From: Megalobrama amblycephala
Lineage: Eukaryota; Chordata; Actinopteri; Cypriniformes; Xenocyprididae
Length of the DNA: 64,000 bases
Reading direction: 5' to 3'
Assembly: GCF_018812025.1 (NCBI RefSeq)
Contig: NC_063044.1
Location: 43,677,330 to 43,741,329 of the forward strand
The stretch's first letter is position 1. The number at the start of each line of letters is the position of its first letter. The notes under the pieces are model-generated. The model had not been told where the DNA came from and did no database searches. It was given only the letters and a program-made list of their open reading frames with translations. The translations under genes and the position numbers were made by a program. This document shows, piece after piece, positions 46,824-57,947 of this stretch.

Positions 46824-47853
46824 ATGCGAAGCAGTGATGAGGAAAATGTGGATTATTCGGAGGAGAGAGCTGTATCTAGCGTCGACTCGGAAGCGGAGGA
46901 TATTTTTTGGAAGGTCTCGACCCTGATTTAGATCGGTAAGTGTCTAAACATTGTAGTGTTTTTTTTCTTCGTTGTTTTCTAGTTTTCAGTTTCTCCACTG
47001 TTTCATCTTACGAATATATCAAATTGCTATGAAATTCCCTATTCAATTTGCTGAGTTATAAACAAACTGTATACAATGCAACGTAACTTGATCATATTAC
47101 TTTTATGAATATTGAGTTATGTATGTCGAAAGCAAGACAAAGTTCAGACAAATGTATCTGAGGAAAAATATGAAATAATATGTGTAATTTTTGGTGTGTA
47201 AGATTATCAGTTGTGTTAGGTGTATTTCTAATTCTTATTGTGTAATTCAACAGTGATGATGAAACTTCAGATGATGCCTCTGGACAGCAGCTAAATTGCT
47301 TTGTGTGAATGATCCTTTGTGTTTGAATAGATAAATTTAAACTGTAACTGTAAATGTGCCATCAGGGCAACAGCAGGGTGGGTATTGCTTTATATTGCTG
47401 TGTAAATGATCCTTGGAATTTGAATAGAAAATGTAAGATAGCGTAAATGTGCCATCAGGGCAACAACAGGGTGGGTATTGCTTTATATTGCTGTATGTAA
47501 ATGATCCTTGGAATTTGAATAGAAAATGTAAGATAGCGTAAATGTGCCATCAGGGCAACAACCAGGGTGGGTATGAAGGCACATTGCTTTGTGAATGATA
47601 ATTTTAATTTCAGGTTTGAAAAGGCAAAAATATTTATACTTTGTTCAAGATTATCTGTTGTGTTGGGTGCATTTCTAATCCACTTGTGTAATTCAACAGT
47701 GATGGAATGTCAGATGATGACTGGGCACCACATGCCTCTGGACAGCAGGCAAAGCGTCCTTCACTGGCTGCAGCATCTTCAGCTGCCTTCAGAAGTTCCA
47801 GGGCAGAGGAAAGAGAGTACATGTATGTACAGGTGGATGAAGAAACCATCTAA
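46824..47853 (+). pseudogene. Acidic N-terminal remnant of a piggyBac-derived (PGBD-like) transposase
   Basis: An ATG at 46824 opens MRSSDEENVDYSEERAVSSV then SEAEDIF. One frame slip within a T run (46905-46910) is needed to reach the matching end LDPDLDR before a good donor GTAAGT (46936). A second exon starts after ACAG at 47253 (DDETSDDASGQQ) and a near copy of it after ACAG at 47700 (DGMSDDDWAPHASGQQAKRP), ending in TAA near 47853. The acidic Ser/Asp-rich text resembles the N-termini of piggyBac-type proteins, and the stretch ends at 48945 in a TTAA-type terminus. The catalytic part is absent. The family call is inferred from context and is not certain. Confidence 0.4.
47255..47600 (+). 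repeat. Tandem array of about three ~95-bp units
   Basis: The words GTGCCATCAGGGCAACA, GGGTGGGTATTGCTTTATAT and GTAAATGATCCTTGGAATTT recur with a period of roughly 93-97 bp (GTGCCATCAGGGCAACA at about 47357, 47450 and 47543). The array lies between the two copies of the acidic exon. Confidence 0.85.
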
Positions 47854-48299
47854 TCCAGTGGTAATACTTTTTCCCCATGCATACTGGACACTTTACCATT
47901 CAGACTGATACCCAGACTCACCATGGTAATGCACTTTGTCTAAGTTGTTCTGTTTGCCCTGAATGTCCCTCATGTCCTGTCTTTTTGTACCGCTGCATTC
48001 AGATTATGTTCAGAGTATATGTACAGCATTTATGCAAAGTATAGGTATATATTTATTTTTTTATATATGTATTAGTTTTTTTATGTTTTATACAAAACAT
48101 ACATATTTTTGGGTAAATGTTTATCACTGTGTTGATTGCTTATAACTTAGTATATAGCTATGAACAACTGTTCCTAATTTTATAGACTTTATTTTATTTA
48201 TATACTTTTTATTTAATTTTTGTATTTAAACTTTATTTGCTAAATAATGTGTCTTTCTAAACCATTAAAAGACTGGAAGTGAACAAAGACTTTGTTACA

Positions 48300-48945
48300 T
48301 TCCTTACATTAGCAAGTTACCAAGTGTTACTTTGGGGTCTTTTTGGAGCTCTTTCAAAAAATGAACATACTTGCATTTTTCTAAACTTTTAAGAGGAAAA
48401 AAATATACCAGATATAGTATATAAATTGTGCTTTGTCATATTGTAATGATAAAATGCATGGAAATGATCAAATAGACTTCTTATACTTCACAGTAAAAGG
48501 TGGTTACCAAGTGTCCCTTTGGCATCTCCAAGTGGCCTTTTTGGAAAGGTGCCTAGACATGCACTGAAATAAATGGCTGTAAAAAGTTCATTTTTGCTCG
48601 TATCACCTTCAAATTTTAAACATATATTGATTAGACATATGGCTTTAGTTTGCTTATGTTTCCAGGCCCCTATGTATCTGCCTTTTGCATTTTTAATATC
48701 CATAAACAATTATTATGAAAAAAAAAAAAATTATCCATTGTGTTTGAGCTTTTTTCTCTCTCTATTAGTAATTGCTAGAGTAATTCTGAGTCTTTCATAG
48801 TAAACTGTCAAGTGTCAGCTTTCAAATGATACCTTGGTTTTGTGTGTAGTCCGGAGGACTTGTTCGCAGCAACCATTTTATTTTGGGTATGTCATTTTTC
48901 ACTACCTGGCCAAAAATGGGGGTGACTGGTAAGGGGTTAACTATG
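48300..48945 (+). mobile_element. piggyBac-type right end (CCAGTCACCCCCATTTTTGG / TTAA)
   Basis: The end is GGGGGTGACTGGTAAGGGG then TTAA (about 48942-48945). CCCCTTACCAGTCACCCC on the other strand is a C-starting terminus of piggyBac type. Poly(A)-like text ATTAAAAG occurs near 48268. The two words AAGTTACCAAGTGTTACTTT and GTGGTTACCAAGTGTCCCTT, about 180 bp apart, may be subterminal repeats. The left end of this element could not be found. Confidence 0.55.
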
Positions 48946-50036
48946 TGATGTGGCGTTAATGAGGTACTCAGTCATATAGCTTGATTGTAGAGTTTGAATA
49001 GTATGTTGATGCCTGATGAAGGTCATGAGACCAAAACGTTGCTAATGAAATATTTTTTATATATTTCGCAACTATTGATAGTGTGCGGGATTCTTTGTTT
49101 TGCAGTTAAAACAGCTCAAACATGCATTTTAGTCTAGGACTAGCTTAAGCATTGTCTGTGAAACCAGAAATAAAACAATACTTTATTACTTAATACTTTA
49201 TTTTTTATTCACCCCATTAAGTCACAGGCATAGCATGCTGGGAACTACTGTTTCAGTAAATGCAACAGCAAATATATTTTTCAAGTACTTTGTTTGTTCA
49301 TCATTCATAATTAAGTAAATCAAGTAATTTGTGCAGAATTGTAATGTCTACACACCCTAAAACAATGGGAGAGGTGAGAGCAAAAGATAGCATCTTCATT
49401 TGTGTGAGGCTGCATTTTATGGCCATATACTTTGTCTCAGAAGCTGTTACTTTTACTGGGATTTGCATAGCCAATTCTCTGAACACTGGGTTATCACTTC
49501 TCAAACACTGTCCTCTTCTTCCTTTGTACTTTATCTTTTTAGAATTTATAGTGTAATTTGCCACGATATGTTAAACTATAACTGATTCACGAGTACAAGT
49601 TTATATCTGTGCTCTGTGTGGATGTAGTTTTCATGTTTTGTTCTAGTGAAAATATCGCCCGTTTCATCGAATTGTTTTCAGAGGCATGTGACCATGCCAA
49701 AGGAATAGTGTCCAGGAGAATTCAACAGGGGCCTAGATGAGAAGAGTCCATCCAGAATGTGTTATTAAGGTATTATTCACCCTCACCAAAGTTTCTTACG
49801 TTGCTAGAATGATCTGTACTGTTAATCAGAACCTGTAGGTATGACGTCAGCTGATAACCCATTTGACTGTAAGTATCAGTGTTTCTGTGTCCCAAGTTAG
49901 TTCAAGGCTGGATCCTTATATGAATGCCTCATATGGGCAATTATGTTACTGTTACATAGGTATTGTATTTATAATACAATGAATATAACATTCATATAAT
50001 GTCTTATAGAATTGACCCAGTGGTACTGTGAGTGTT
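48946..50036. other. Non-coding with two repeat fragments
   Basis: 49010-49045 carries CTGATGAAGGTCATGAGACC then AAAACGTTGC, a motif common in fish retroelement 3' ends. 49106-49165 is a right-end fragment of the GGTTTCACAGAC MITE. The opposed open frames at 49301-49585 show no domain. Confidence 0.5.
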
Positions 50037-50285
50037 AAGGCCAATTCACACCGCACAGACAAATGGCAGCAAACACATTTGTTGGGTTTTGTCTGATCAG
50101 TGTGTTACCCCTGGCGGCATCTGTTGGTGTTGGTTGTGGTTTGTTTTCACCTGATTGAACATGTTCAATTAGCGTTTGTTGGTGTCTGTTGGGGCAGTGT
50201 GAACATTAGTTATTTTTCATAAAATTCTGAATCCAGCGGCCAACTTGTTTGCTGGCGTTTGTCTGTGCGGTGTGAATTTGCCTTT
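50037..50285. mobile_element. 249-bp MITE with 27-bp inverted ends
   Basis: Left AAGGCCAATTCACACCGCAC continuing AGACAAA; right TTTGTCTGTGCGGTGTGAAT continuing TTGCCTT. The inverted pair has one mismatch over 27 bp. The inner part is built of GTTGGTGT/TTTGTTGG words. Related pieces lie at 42997-43100 and 59090-59240. Confidence 0.85.
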
Positions 50286-50369
50286 AGGCTGGAGAGCATT
50301 GGCGAGTTATACAGTATGTGTGTGCAGAAGCGGCTGTACAGAGTTGAATTCAAGGTCAAAGACCAATGT

Positions 50370-50640
50370 GTTGTATAACATATTTTGTAGAAGAATATGC
50401 TTTATTAAGAAAAGAGAAACCACACTTGTATCATTGAGAAAGTGGTTTATTAAGTAAGACACCACACTTGTTTTACTGTTGTTTTATTGCGAATGTAGTT
50501 TATTATAAAAAAGACAAGACACTGTTTGTTATTAAAGCTTTTTTATTAGAAATGTGGTTTATTAAGAAAATAGAGTAGAGAGGAAGAAGCATGTATTAGA
50601 AAGAGCACTTTGGAAAAAAATATAAGAAAATGCCTTACCA
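50370..50640. repeat. Imperfect tandem of GTGGTTTATTAAGAAAA units
   Basis: Variants of ACCACACTTGT and GTGGTTTATTAAG recur four to five times over about 250 bp with variable spacing. Confidence 0.55.
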
Positions 50641-51091
50641 AGCGATGATAGGCCAGTTGCAAGACAAGACGCAGAAGGCAGCAGTGGAGTTTGGAGGAAA
50701 AGAACAAGAGGTAAAAGAGAGAGGCTATATAAAGACTATATAAAGGGCGTTTCCAGTCTGGATGACCTCATTTGGGGAGGTCACTTGATTAAATGTCTGA
50801 GACGACGACAGAGACATTAGTTGCTGCTTTGGGACCACTTGAAGAGCTTCTCCGGCACCAGAACCACCGCTGATATTGCCTTGAGGAACTTTTCGATTTT
50901 TATACTTTACTTAATACATGTATAGAGTATTTGTAGAATATTTGTACTGCTAGAGTTACTAACTGTAATATGTAATTTGACTTATATTTTTATAAAACAA
51001 AGTCTGCCTCCTGGGGCAGAACAGACCGCGGAGAAGTCTTCTGTCCGATTGTATTTTAAAGTGCTTATAATTTAGATCCAATGTGACTTAC

Positions 51092-51475
51092 TTACCTATA
51101 AATAAACAATAGATACATACCCACGCCCAGGATAGTGTACATGCATGACAACAGCATTTTCCAAGTTATGTCTGTCTGACCAAACTCTAAAGTTTCTTTA
51201 GTTGAGTCTGGTAAGATGGCAAAATGGAGCCCAGATGGATCAAAAAGTATCGACATTCCCTTAAAGTGATGCGCCAATTCTTTCAAATAGAAGTATACCA
51301 TAAATCTCTTAAAACCTTTGGTGAATTGATGGTGGTTTTTCTTTAATCCAATTAAGTAAAATACATCTTTGGCAGTGTTAGGCAGTAGCGTTGCTGCAAG
51401 CATGGGCATCGGAACCATTGTATGTGGGTGGGACAAGACCCACCCACTTTTTAAGACCAATGATATTGGACACAC
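51092..51475 (-). other. 127-codon frame with a C-terminal hydrophobic segment, unrecognised
   Basis: Minus-strand frame MCPISLVLKSGWVLSHPHTM onward. The better-looking part runs from MPMLAATLLPNTAKDVFYLI to HFKGMSILFDPSGLHFAIL and ends with a 20-residue hydrophobic stretch (MLLSCMYTILGVGMYLLFIY) then R and stop. The composition is protein-like and the end resembles a tail anchor. I do not recognise the family and no partner exons were identified. Possibly the last exon of a host gene or an old pseudogene. Confidence 0.25.
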
Positions 51476-51539
51476 TCACTTTTACCGTCTCTAATTCAGC
51501 ATTTGTCTGTTCAATTTTCAGAGTGCGTCAGTCACTTAA

Positions 51540-51941
51540 AGGGTTAGTTCACCCAAAAATGACAAATTCTGTCATTTATTGCTCACCCTCATGTCCGTTC
51601 CACACCTGTAAGACCTTCGTTCATCTTCAGAACACAAATTAAGATATTTTAGTTGAAATCCGATGGCTCAGTGAGGCCTCCATAGGGAGCAATGGCATTT
51701 CCTCTCTCAAGATCCATTAATGTACTAAAAACATATTTAAATCAGTTCATGTGAGTACAGTGGTTCAATATTAATATTATAAAGCCACGAGAATATTTTT
51801 GGTGTGGCAAAAAAAACAAAATAACGACTTATATTAGTGATGGCCGATTTCAAAACACTGCTTCAGGAAGCATCGGAGCACAATGAATCATGAGGGTGAG
51901 TAATAAATGACAGAATTTTCATTTTTGGGTGAACTAACCCT
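51540..51941. mobile_element. 402-bp TTAA-flanked MITE (AGGGTTAGTTCACCC ends)
   Basis: TTAA 51536-51539, then AGGGTTAGTTCACCCAAAAA; the right end is TTTTTGGGTGAACTAACCCT, then TTAA 51942-51945. The 20-bp TIR is perfect. A second copy is at 56686-57196. TTAA-AGGGT fits the T2-MITE type. Confidence 0.9.
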
Positions 51942-51945
51942 TTAA

Positions 51946-53532
51946 TTAGACATAACTGGCTGTGTTTTGTAAGACCTTGTGTTTATTTGACAGTATTAGC
52001 ACATGTATATCGCATTGTACAATATATAACAGACTGTGTTAATGGGTCACAGTCAAAGACACTTATCCCTATCCATTATTTCGTGAGGTATTCCTCTGGA
52101 TATGCAATCTCTTGATTCTTTTCCCCAAATCATTACCGTCTCACCTTATATTTTCGCAGGGTAAGATAGATCATGGCCACGAATTAATAATTTGTTCCAG
52201 CAACTAATAAATTATCTTATTTTACTGAAATTACAGACACGTAAACAGATTACTATTTTAAATTAAGGAGGGACGAGGAAATTAATTAGTCGTAGAAACG
52301 GAATTATTAATTATTTATTATTATTATTATTATTTGTTATAGCTTAGGCTATAAAAAGTTAGGCCATTCTGGTTTTTCCTATTCTTCAGCATGTCAGTTC
52401 GTATTTCCCACACGCCAGAATTCAGTTTTGCTTCTCCTGGCAGCGCAACATCTTTTGCGGAAGATACAGTTTGCTTTTCTGACAATTTTCAAATGGTGAC
52501 AAGATTTGGAATATTGGGGAAAATCATGATATGAGACAAGATGGGCTCTGTACTGCTCATATGTCAATCCCCTCTCAAAGCACAGAGCCTATCTATCTAT
52601 CTATCTGTCTAGGGTGCGATTGGTAGGGGGGATGGGGGGGGGGGGATTTCCCCCCTTCTGGTCTATGTATCCCTGCCTCTGCTGAATTATTTATAAAATA
52701 TCCCCCGGGTGATGCTACTCCACACACCACAAACAGAGCATATAAAATACCAAAAATAAAAATATTTTTTAAAACATTGACAAGTAAAACGCTGTGTTTA
52801 TAAAGAAATGTCTCTTTACGACCACAACAAACAGGACACTTTTCAGACCTGCATTCCAACTCGCTTCAGTCGCAAGTCAAACGAGCGCGGTGAGGACGGG
52901 GGACCTTCAGTTGAACAACAGTGAACTGCGGTCAGATGAGATGTTGTCAGGGTACGTGCGGCGGCGTGCACTGCATATTACTTTATTATTCTTAACTAAA
53001 GCGCAAAGAGAAACTACGGGCATGCACCGTCGTTATTCTGTTGTAAATGAAGTCATAATATTACCAAACATGCGATTAAAGCTGCCTCAGAACTGTGTAC
53101 ACCACAGTTATGTAAATATGTACACCAAGGAAACCTAAATCCCCCAACCTCCCTAGCAAACTATGTTTTGTGATCTTGGTAAATGGAATGAAACCCTGCG
53201 TACGGCCCTGTTTCTTTTCTATCTAATGAAATCAAAAATCAATAACTAGCCCTACCAAATAGCTTATCAGTAGCAAAAGCTCTTTTGTTGACCAAGTAAT
53301 GCTGTAGCTTCCACACAAGCTACATTTTCCCAAGTATTTCTGAAGCTTAAAACAGAAATACAACTGCTAAGGATCACTGATTCTGGATCAGTAAGTGATG
53401 CCACCACCATACACAGACCTGTGTAGCCGACAGAAGTACTTCCTCGTGTTTTACGGCAGTTGGGTTTGCTACTGTGCTGAGGCGAGTTGGATTTTAAATT
53501 AACTTACAGTTTGTCCTGCAAATGTGCCCAAG
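51946..53532. other. Non-coding, no gene supported
   Basis: Contains (TCTA)n at 52590-52608 and a G run at 52625-52645. Frames at 52593-53138 on both strands cover a GC-richer repeat-like stretch (GGTGCGATTGGTAGGGGGGA) and have no domain. Confidence 0.5.
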
Positions 53533-56012
53533 CAGGGCCTAAAATGAACACTCGCCAAGTGCACATAAAGATCGGTGTTGGCGAGTATATGAAACTGTCA
53601 GTCTCCAGATGGCCAGTAACAATTTTATGAATTCTGACAATGCAATGTTGTGAGAACATGAACATGAACAATGCTCTGTATAGTTGGTCAGTGCTACATC
53701 ATCACAAAAGTTTAACACTCTGTAGTCAGGAAACGTGCATGCGCGTTTTGCAGGATTTTTTTTCACATTGCATCAAAACAGACTTAAAATACTCCGTCAT
53801 TTTTTGGTCATAGAGACATAATTAATATATCAATTGAAACTATAGAATGTCTTCTTTTATTTGTATACACTCAGAGTAAAAACACAATGTTGTGCTTTTT
53901 GTAAAATAAAGAAAACTAACATGATGCGTGATCTGTCGTCTCCCTCTGAACGAAGTCCAATCTGATAGTTCTCAGAAAATGAACTGTAACTTAGTGAATA
54001 CTAATCACAAAAAAAAGACACTTATGTCTAAAAAAACGTTGAAATGTCAGGTTTTAGATCATGTAAGTCAAATCGAAAACAAAAACTCTGTTTATGTAAT
54101 CTGAATGAAAAGAGAAACGGCGTGATTCAGCTCATTATCCGCTAATTCAGCCACGGAGTGAGCGCTATTCAGACGCAAATTCTGAGTCAATACTTGTATG
54201 CATCGTCTCAATCGTGTATTTATTGTCTTGAAAAGTGTTTATCTGCATGTTGTAGCCATGATTATAGCGATCTCTGGAAGCCTCCGTTAGTTCCTGGACT
54301 TGTCACATGGCCTGTTCTTCTTTAGGAGGCATTTGTGGACTAAATGTGTACAGAGCGCCCTCCGGCTGCAAGTATGAATTGAAAACACAGTATCCAGCAC
54401 TCATAGTAATGACAATACATTTTGAATAAATATTACTCCTCTGTATAGAAAATTGACAAACATATGAGAATCCATCAATATTTCTCCAAATGTGCATGCT
54501 TTTAAGCTAAAAGCCTATATGAAATGCCATAGAGGTTACATGAATGTTCAGACGCTTTGCATCACAGAAATACATTATATTATATTATAAGTATATAATA
54601 GAATACCATTATTTTAAATTGTAGTAATATTTCACAGTATTGCTGTTTTTTCTGTATGTTTGATATACACCACATGATCACAGAAGGGTTTTTCACAGCC
54701 TACCTGACTGAAAGAGCTCATTATTATGCAAGTCATTTCAGGTCATTATTATGCGAATTCTTTTGTCTTCTCAGGTGTAAATGGCCCATTATTCATGATG
54801 ATTCACGCCTCCACTCATACTGTGTTTCTTAAAGTGTCTTACAAAATTTAAATCAATATATTGTTTTATATGAAGGATTAGGTAGGATAATTTTTTACAT
54901 CATTTTGAAGCAAAAACTCTAGTCTACAACCTCCAATACCAGAAGTATTGTGAACACAGATTTATTTTTTTTTTTTTTGCCTCATTTCAGTGACTTAAGT
55001 TTTTTGTTTTTTCAATAACCACGCATAAACATTATTCCTTCAAAAATACAAACATGTACATACATGTTCCTCACATATTATTGTAGCCTAGTTTGTGCTG
55101 AATACAGTGTAATGATACCTTTTCCATTAATATGTTTATGAACAACTGAAAAAAGCACAAATGTCAGGGCATGTCAAAACTTCTCCAGGGCCCAAATCAG
55201 CCTCAGACTCCAGAGGGTTAAGCCTGTCCACTGTAAATAATCAAGCTCTAGAACACGTGTGAGGGAATTCAATATTCACGCGCTGTGTGGGAAGTTCAAC
55301 ATCTGAAAAGCGCGTGGCCTGAAAGCCGCGTCTCAGACAGCGTGCAAATATTAAGTTGAGCTGTCTTTCATGCCCTCCTGTGCTTGAATGGACAAATTCA
55401 CACATAAACTGTCCAAAAAAAAAAAAAATGTCCGTCCCGGCAAGTATCCTAGTAAACATAGTCATTATGTCTTCATTAGAAAAAGAAAATGCATGATCCA
55501 TGTGTGCATTGGCTCTTAAAGTGACAGCATCCTAATAATCATGTTGCTGTGCTGTCTGCATTTTTAATGTTAACCAAACAAATGAAAAAAAAAAAAACAC
55601 TCAGTGCTCTTAAACTTTAAAAGGTATATGAAGACTATGCAGTGTTATTTATTTGATTAGCCCTTCTAATTTGTGTACCTGAAAACTACTGTTAGACCTG
55701 CCTGAAAAGCACTGCTCATTTAATTTGTACCTTTGGTGCATTGCATTTATTTTTGCTTTTGCTTGCAATTTGATTATTTGTTCATATTTTATTCCTGACC
55801 ATTTACTTGCTATTAAAATGATATTATTAAGCTAGTAGTTTTAGCTGCAGTATTGAAATTGGAATAGAGGATTGTAAATTTTCACTAGTGTCTAAAATAT
55901 TAATGTCATTACTGCCTGTTTTTGTTTCACAGCTGGTAAAAAATAGTTCTGTCCGGTAAATTTTCTTAAGTCACCGGCCGTTGGCAGGTGTGGCAAAAAG
56001 TTTTAGGCCCTG
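53533..56012. mobile_element. hAT-like element with CAGGGCCTAAAA ends, carrying a piggyBac-like insert
   Basis: Left CAGGGCCTAAAATGAACACT, right the complement of CAGGGCCTAAAACTTTTTGC. The 12-bp TIR is perfect. The flanks TGCCCAAG (53525-53532) and TGCCAAGT (56013-56020) look like an 8-bp duplication altered by one base loss. Subterminal words CTCGCCAAGTGC and GTTGGCAGG mark the element family also glimpsed at 32515 and 59041. Without the insert the element is about 1.0 kb. Confidence 0.75.
53775..55217. mobile_element. piggyBac-like element, copy 2, left end lost
   Basis: From GACTTAAAATACTCCGTCAT onward this stretch parallels copy 1 (26515-28268): shared words include ATGATGCGTGATCT, TTCAGACGC(A)AATTC and TCAGGGCATGTCAAAACTTC. 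The right end is CCTCAGACTCCAGAGGG then TTAA (55218-55221). About 55 bp of the left terminus seen in copy 1 is missing. Several internal indels, for example near 54520-54610, make it shorter. Confidence 0.8.
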
Positions 56013-56020
56013 TGCCAAGT

Positions 56021-56681
56021 CTAAATTGAGCATACCCATGCAAACACAGGTGCGTACTCATAAAGACACATATAGAGGAACATACTTACACTCTCTACAC
56101 CTGGTTTTGTTATTATGTGGATCACATGTTTTTTGTTTGTTGCCAAATTGGTTTGAAACAGTTCTTAAATAAACAACTGAACTGAACAATTATGCCTATC
56201 TGTTTGACTGACAGTTTTATCGATCACTGAGATAGCATTGACTTGGAATGAAGTTGGTTCAATATAAAAATTACATTTTAAAAAATAGCTTATATGTAGT
56301 AAACTATATTTGCCATGTTGCTGCAGCTTAGCTTGCTACATTTCCCAGGGGGTAGCTTCAGTGTAGTAAAGCTTTATTTAATGTAGAGTAACTGCTAGCT
56401 TACATTTTCCAATCAGCTTGCCCAACATTAATCTTCGGCCAATAAAAATCAACTTCTGAGCAAGAGCTCTGTCCCCTAGTGCAAGTGTCAAGTTATTGCA
56501 TACCAGACCTAGGATGAAGAACCGTGCGTCTTTACATATAGTGTAACCAAATATGTTCTCTAATCTCCTAAAAGTCTAAACATTGAAACAGGTATGTTTT
56601 AAAAATAAAGAATAATCACTTTTCTTAAAGGGGCGGTTCACTGGCTTTTTTCTAGGCTTGATTGTGTTTATGGGACACAGT
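56021..56681. other. Non-coding, no gene seen
   Basis: AT-rich with no open frame above 63 codons. Confidence 0.5.
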
Positions 56682-56685
56682 TTAA

Positions 56686-57196
56686 AGGGTTAGTTCACCC
56701 AAAAATTAAAATAAATGTAATTTATTACTCACTCTCATGTCATTCTACACCCGTAAGACCTTCGTTCATCTTCAGAACACAAATTGAGATATTGTTGATG
56801 AAATCTGATGGCTCAGTGACCAAAGCCACTGAAACTCTGAAGATCCATAAAGGTACTAAAAACATATTTAAATCAATTCAAGTTCAATGGTTCAACTTTA
56901 ATATGATAAAGTGACGAGAATACTTTTTGTGCGCCAAAACAACTAACGAGTTTTTTAACAATATCTATTTCAAAACACTGCTTCATGAAGCTTCGAAGCT
57001 TTACAAATTGAATCAGTGATTCGGAGCGCCAAAGTCACGTGATTTCTGAAGTTTGATACGCGATCCGAATCACTGATTCGATTCGTAAAGCTCCGAAGCT
57101 TCATGAAGCAGTGTTTTGAAATAGATCATGGGTGTAGAACGACATGAGGGTGAGTAATAAATGACATTATTTTAATTTTTGGGTGAACCAACCCCT
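56686..57196. mobile_element. 511-bp TTAA-flanked MITE, second AGGGTTAG copy, with internal palindrome
   Basis: TTAA 56682-56685 then AGGGTTAGTTCACCCAAAAA; right end TTTTTGGGTGAACCAACCCC T then TTAA 57197-57200. Inside, the arms CTATTTCAAAACACTGCTTC (about 56965) and GAAGCAGTGTTTTGAAATAG (about 57105) form a long perfect hairpin stem around GATTCGGAGC/GATCCGAATC. Confidence 0.9.
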
Positions 57197-57670
57197 TTAA
57201 CATGTCTTAATGCTTCTTTAAAAAAAAATAAAAAAAACACAGTATTTTTCATATATTTTACCTTTATTCTACACTGCTGTCACCATTGTCATTTGAACAG
57301 CCAGTTGACTTCCTCGTTCTATGATACCACTCCCTCTGAAATAAGCAATGGGCTCAGACTGGTTAGCTGGTCCAGTGTATTGTGATTCGCTGAACCACCT
57401 AGTGCAGGTTGTCCGGAAACACCACACCCCTTACCATTACGGGCAATAGTTGCATGTGCTTCGGTGGAAATGTAAATAATTGCGTCAATATTGGCGTTTC
57501 AAATTGAGCCCGAATCAGACAATTTAGTTTTGCATCTAAACCATCCAAACACACAGGCAGTGATGTGCAAACAAAGTTTTACAGTTGTAAAGTGAATAAA
57601 TTAGTCTTCATCAGCACAGAAACCATGATCCACTTCTATACATAATCCATTACAAATTATTTGTAATTAA

Positions 57671-57947
57671 AGTACACATGAAATCAAAATTGACCTTATT
57701 TATTTTCTTAGCCTAAATTGCTAGTTTTGGGGTGAACAATTCATCCGTGCAAGTCAATCCACACATAAAAATAGTTTGGCTTCCTAATATTTAATCAAAA
57801 TCTGAAAATGATCCTTCCCTCTGCAACAGTGCCCCTTCTCTGATGACGTCAGTTTGGCGGCTTAGGTTTCGGCTTAAGATCCTTAATCACGCCCATCCAA
57901 CTGACAGACAGACAGCTGCCTGTGAGTATTGACAGCGCGTGAAAGAG
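57671..57947 (+). mobile_element. TTAA/AGTACACATG terminus and promoter of the THAP/DDE gene
   Basis: TTAA at 57667-57670 is followed by AGTACACATGAAATCAAAAT, a terminus I recognise from cyprinid dispersed elements. It lies 277 bp before the THAP start codon. Between them is a perfect CRE (TGACGTCA, 57844-57851). The arrangement is that of an autonomous TTAA-specific transposon whose left end contains the promoter (inference). The right end is beyond the window. Confidence 0.6.

Noticed and set aside
52593..53138. Frames of 88 and 114 codons
   Set aside because: They overlap on opposite strands over G-run and repeat-like sequence, with no family resemblance.
57939..57947. Upstream non-ATG start for the THAP protein
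   Set aside because: The codon at 57939 is GTG. The ATG at 57948 gives MARRC, the usual short lead before the first THAP cysteine.
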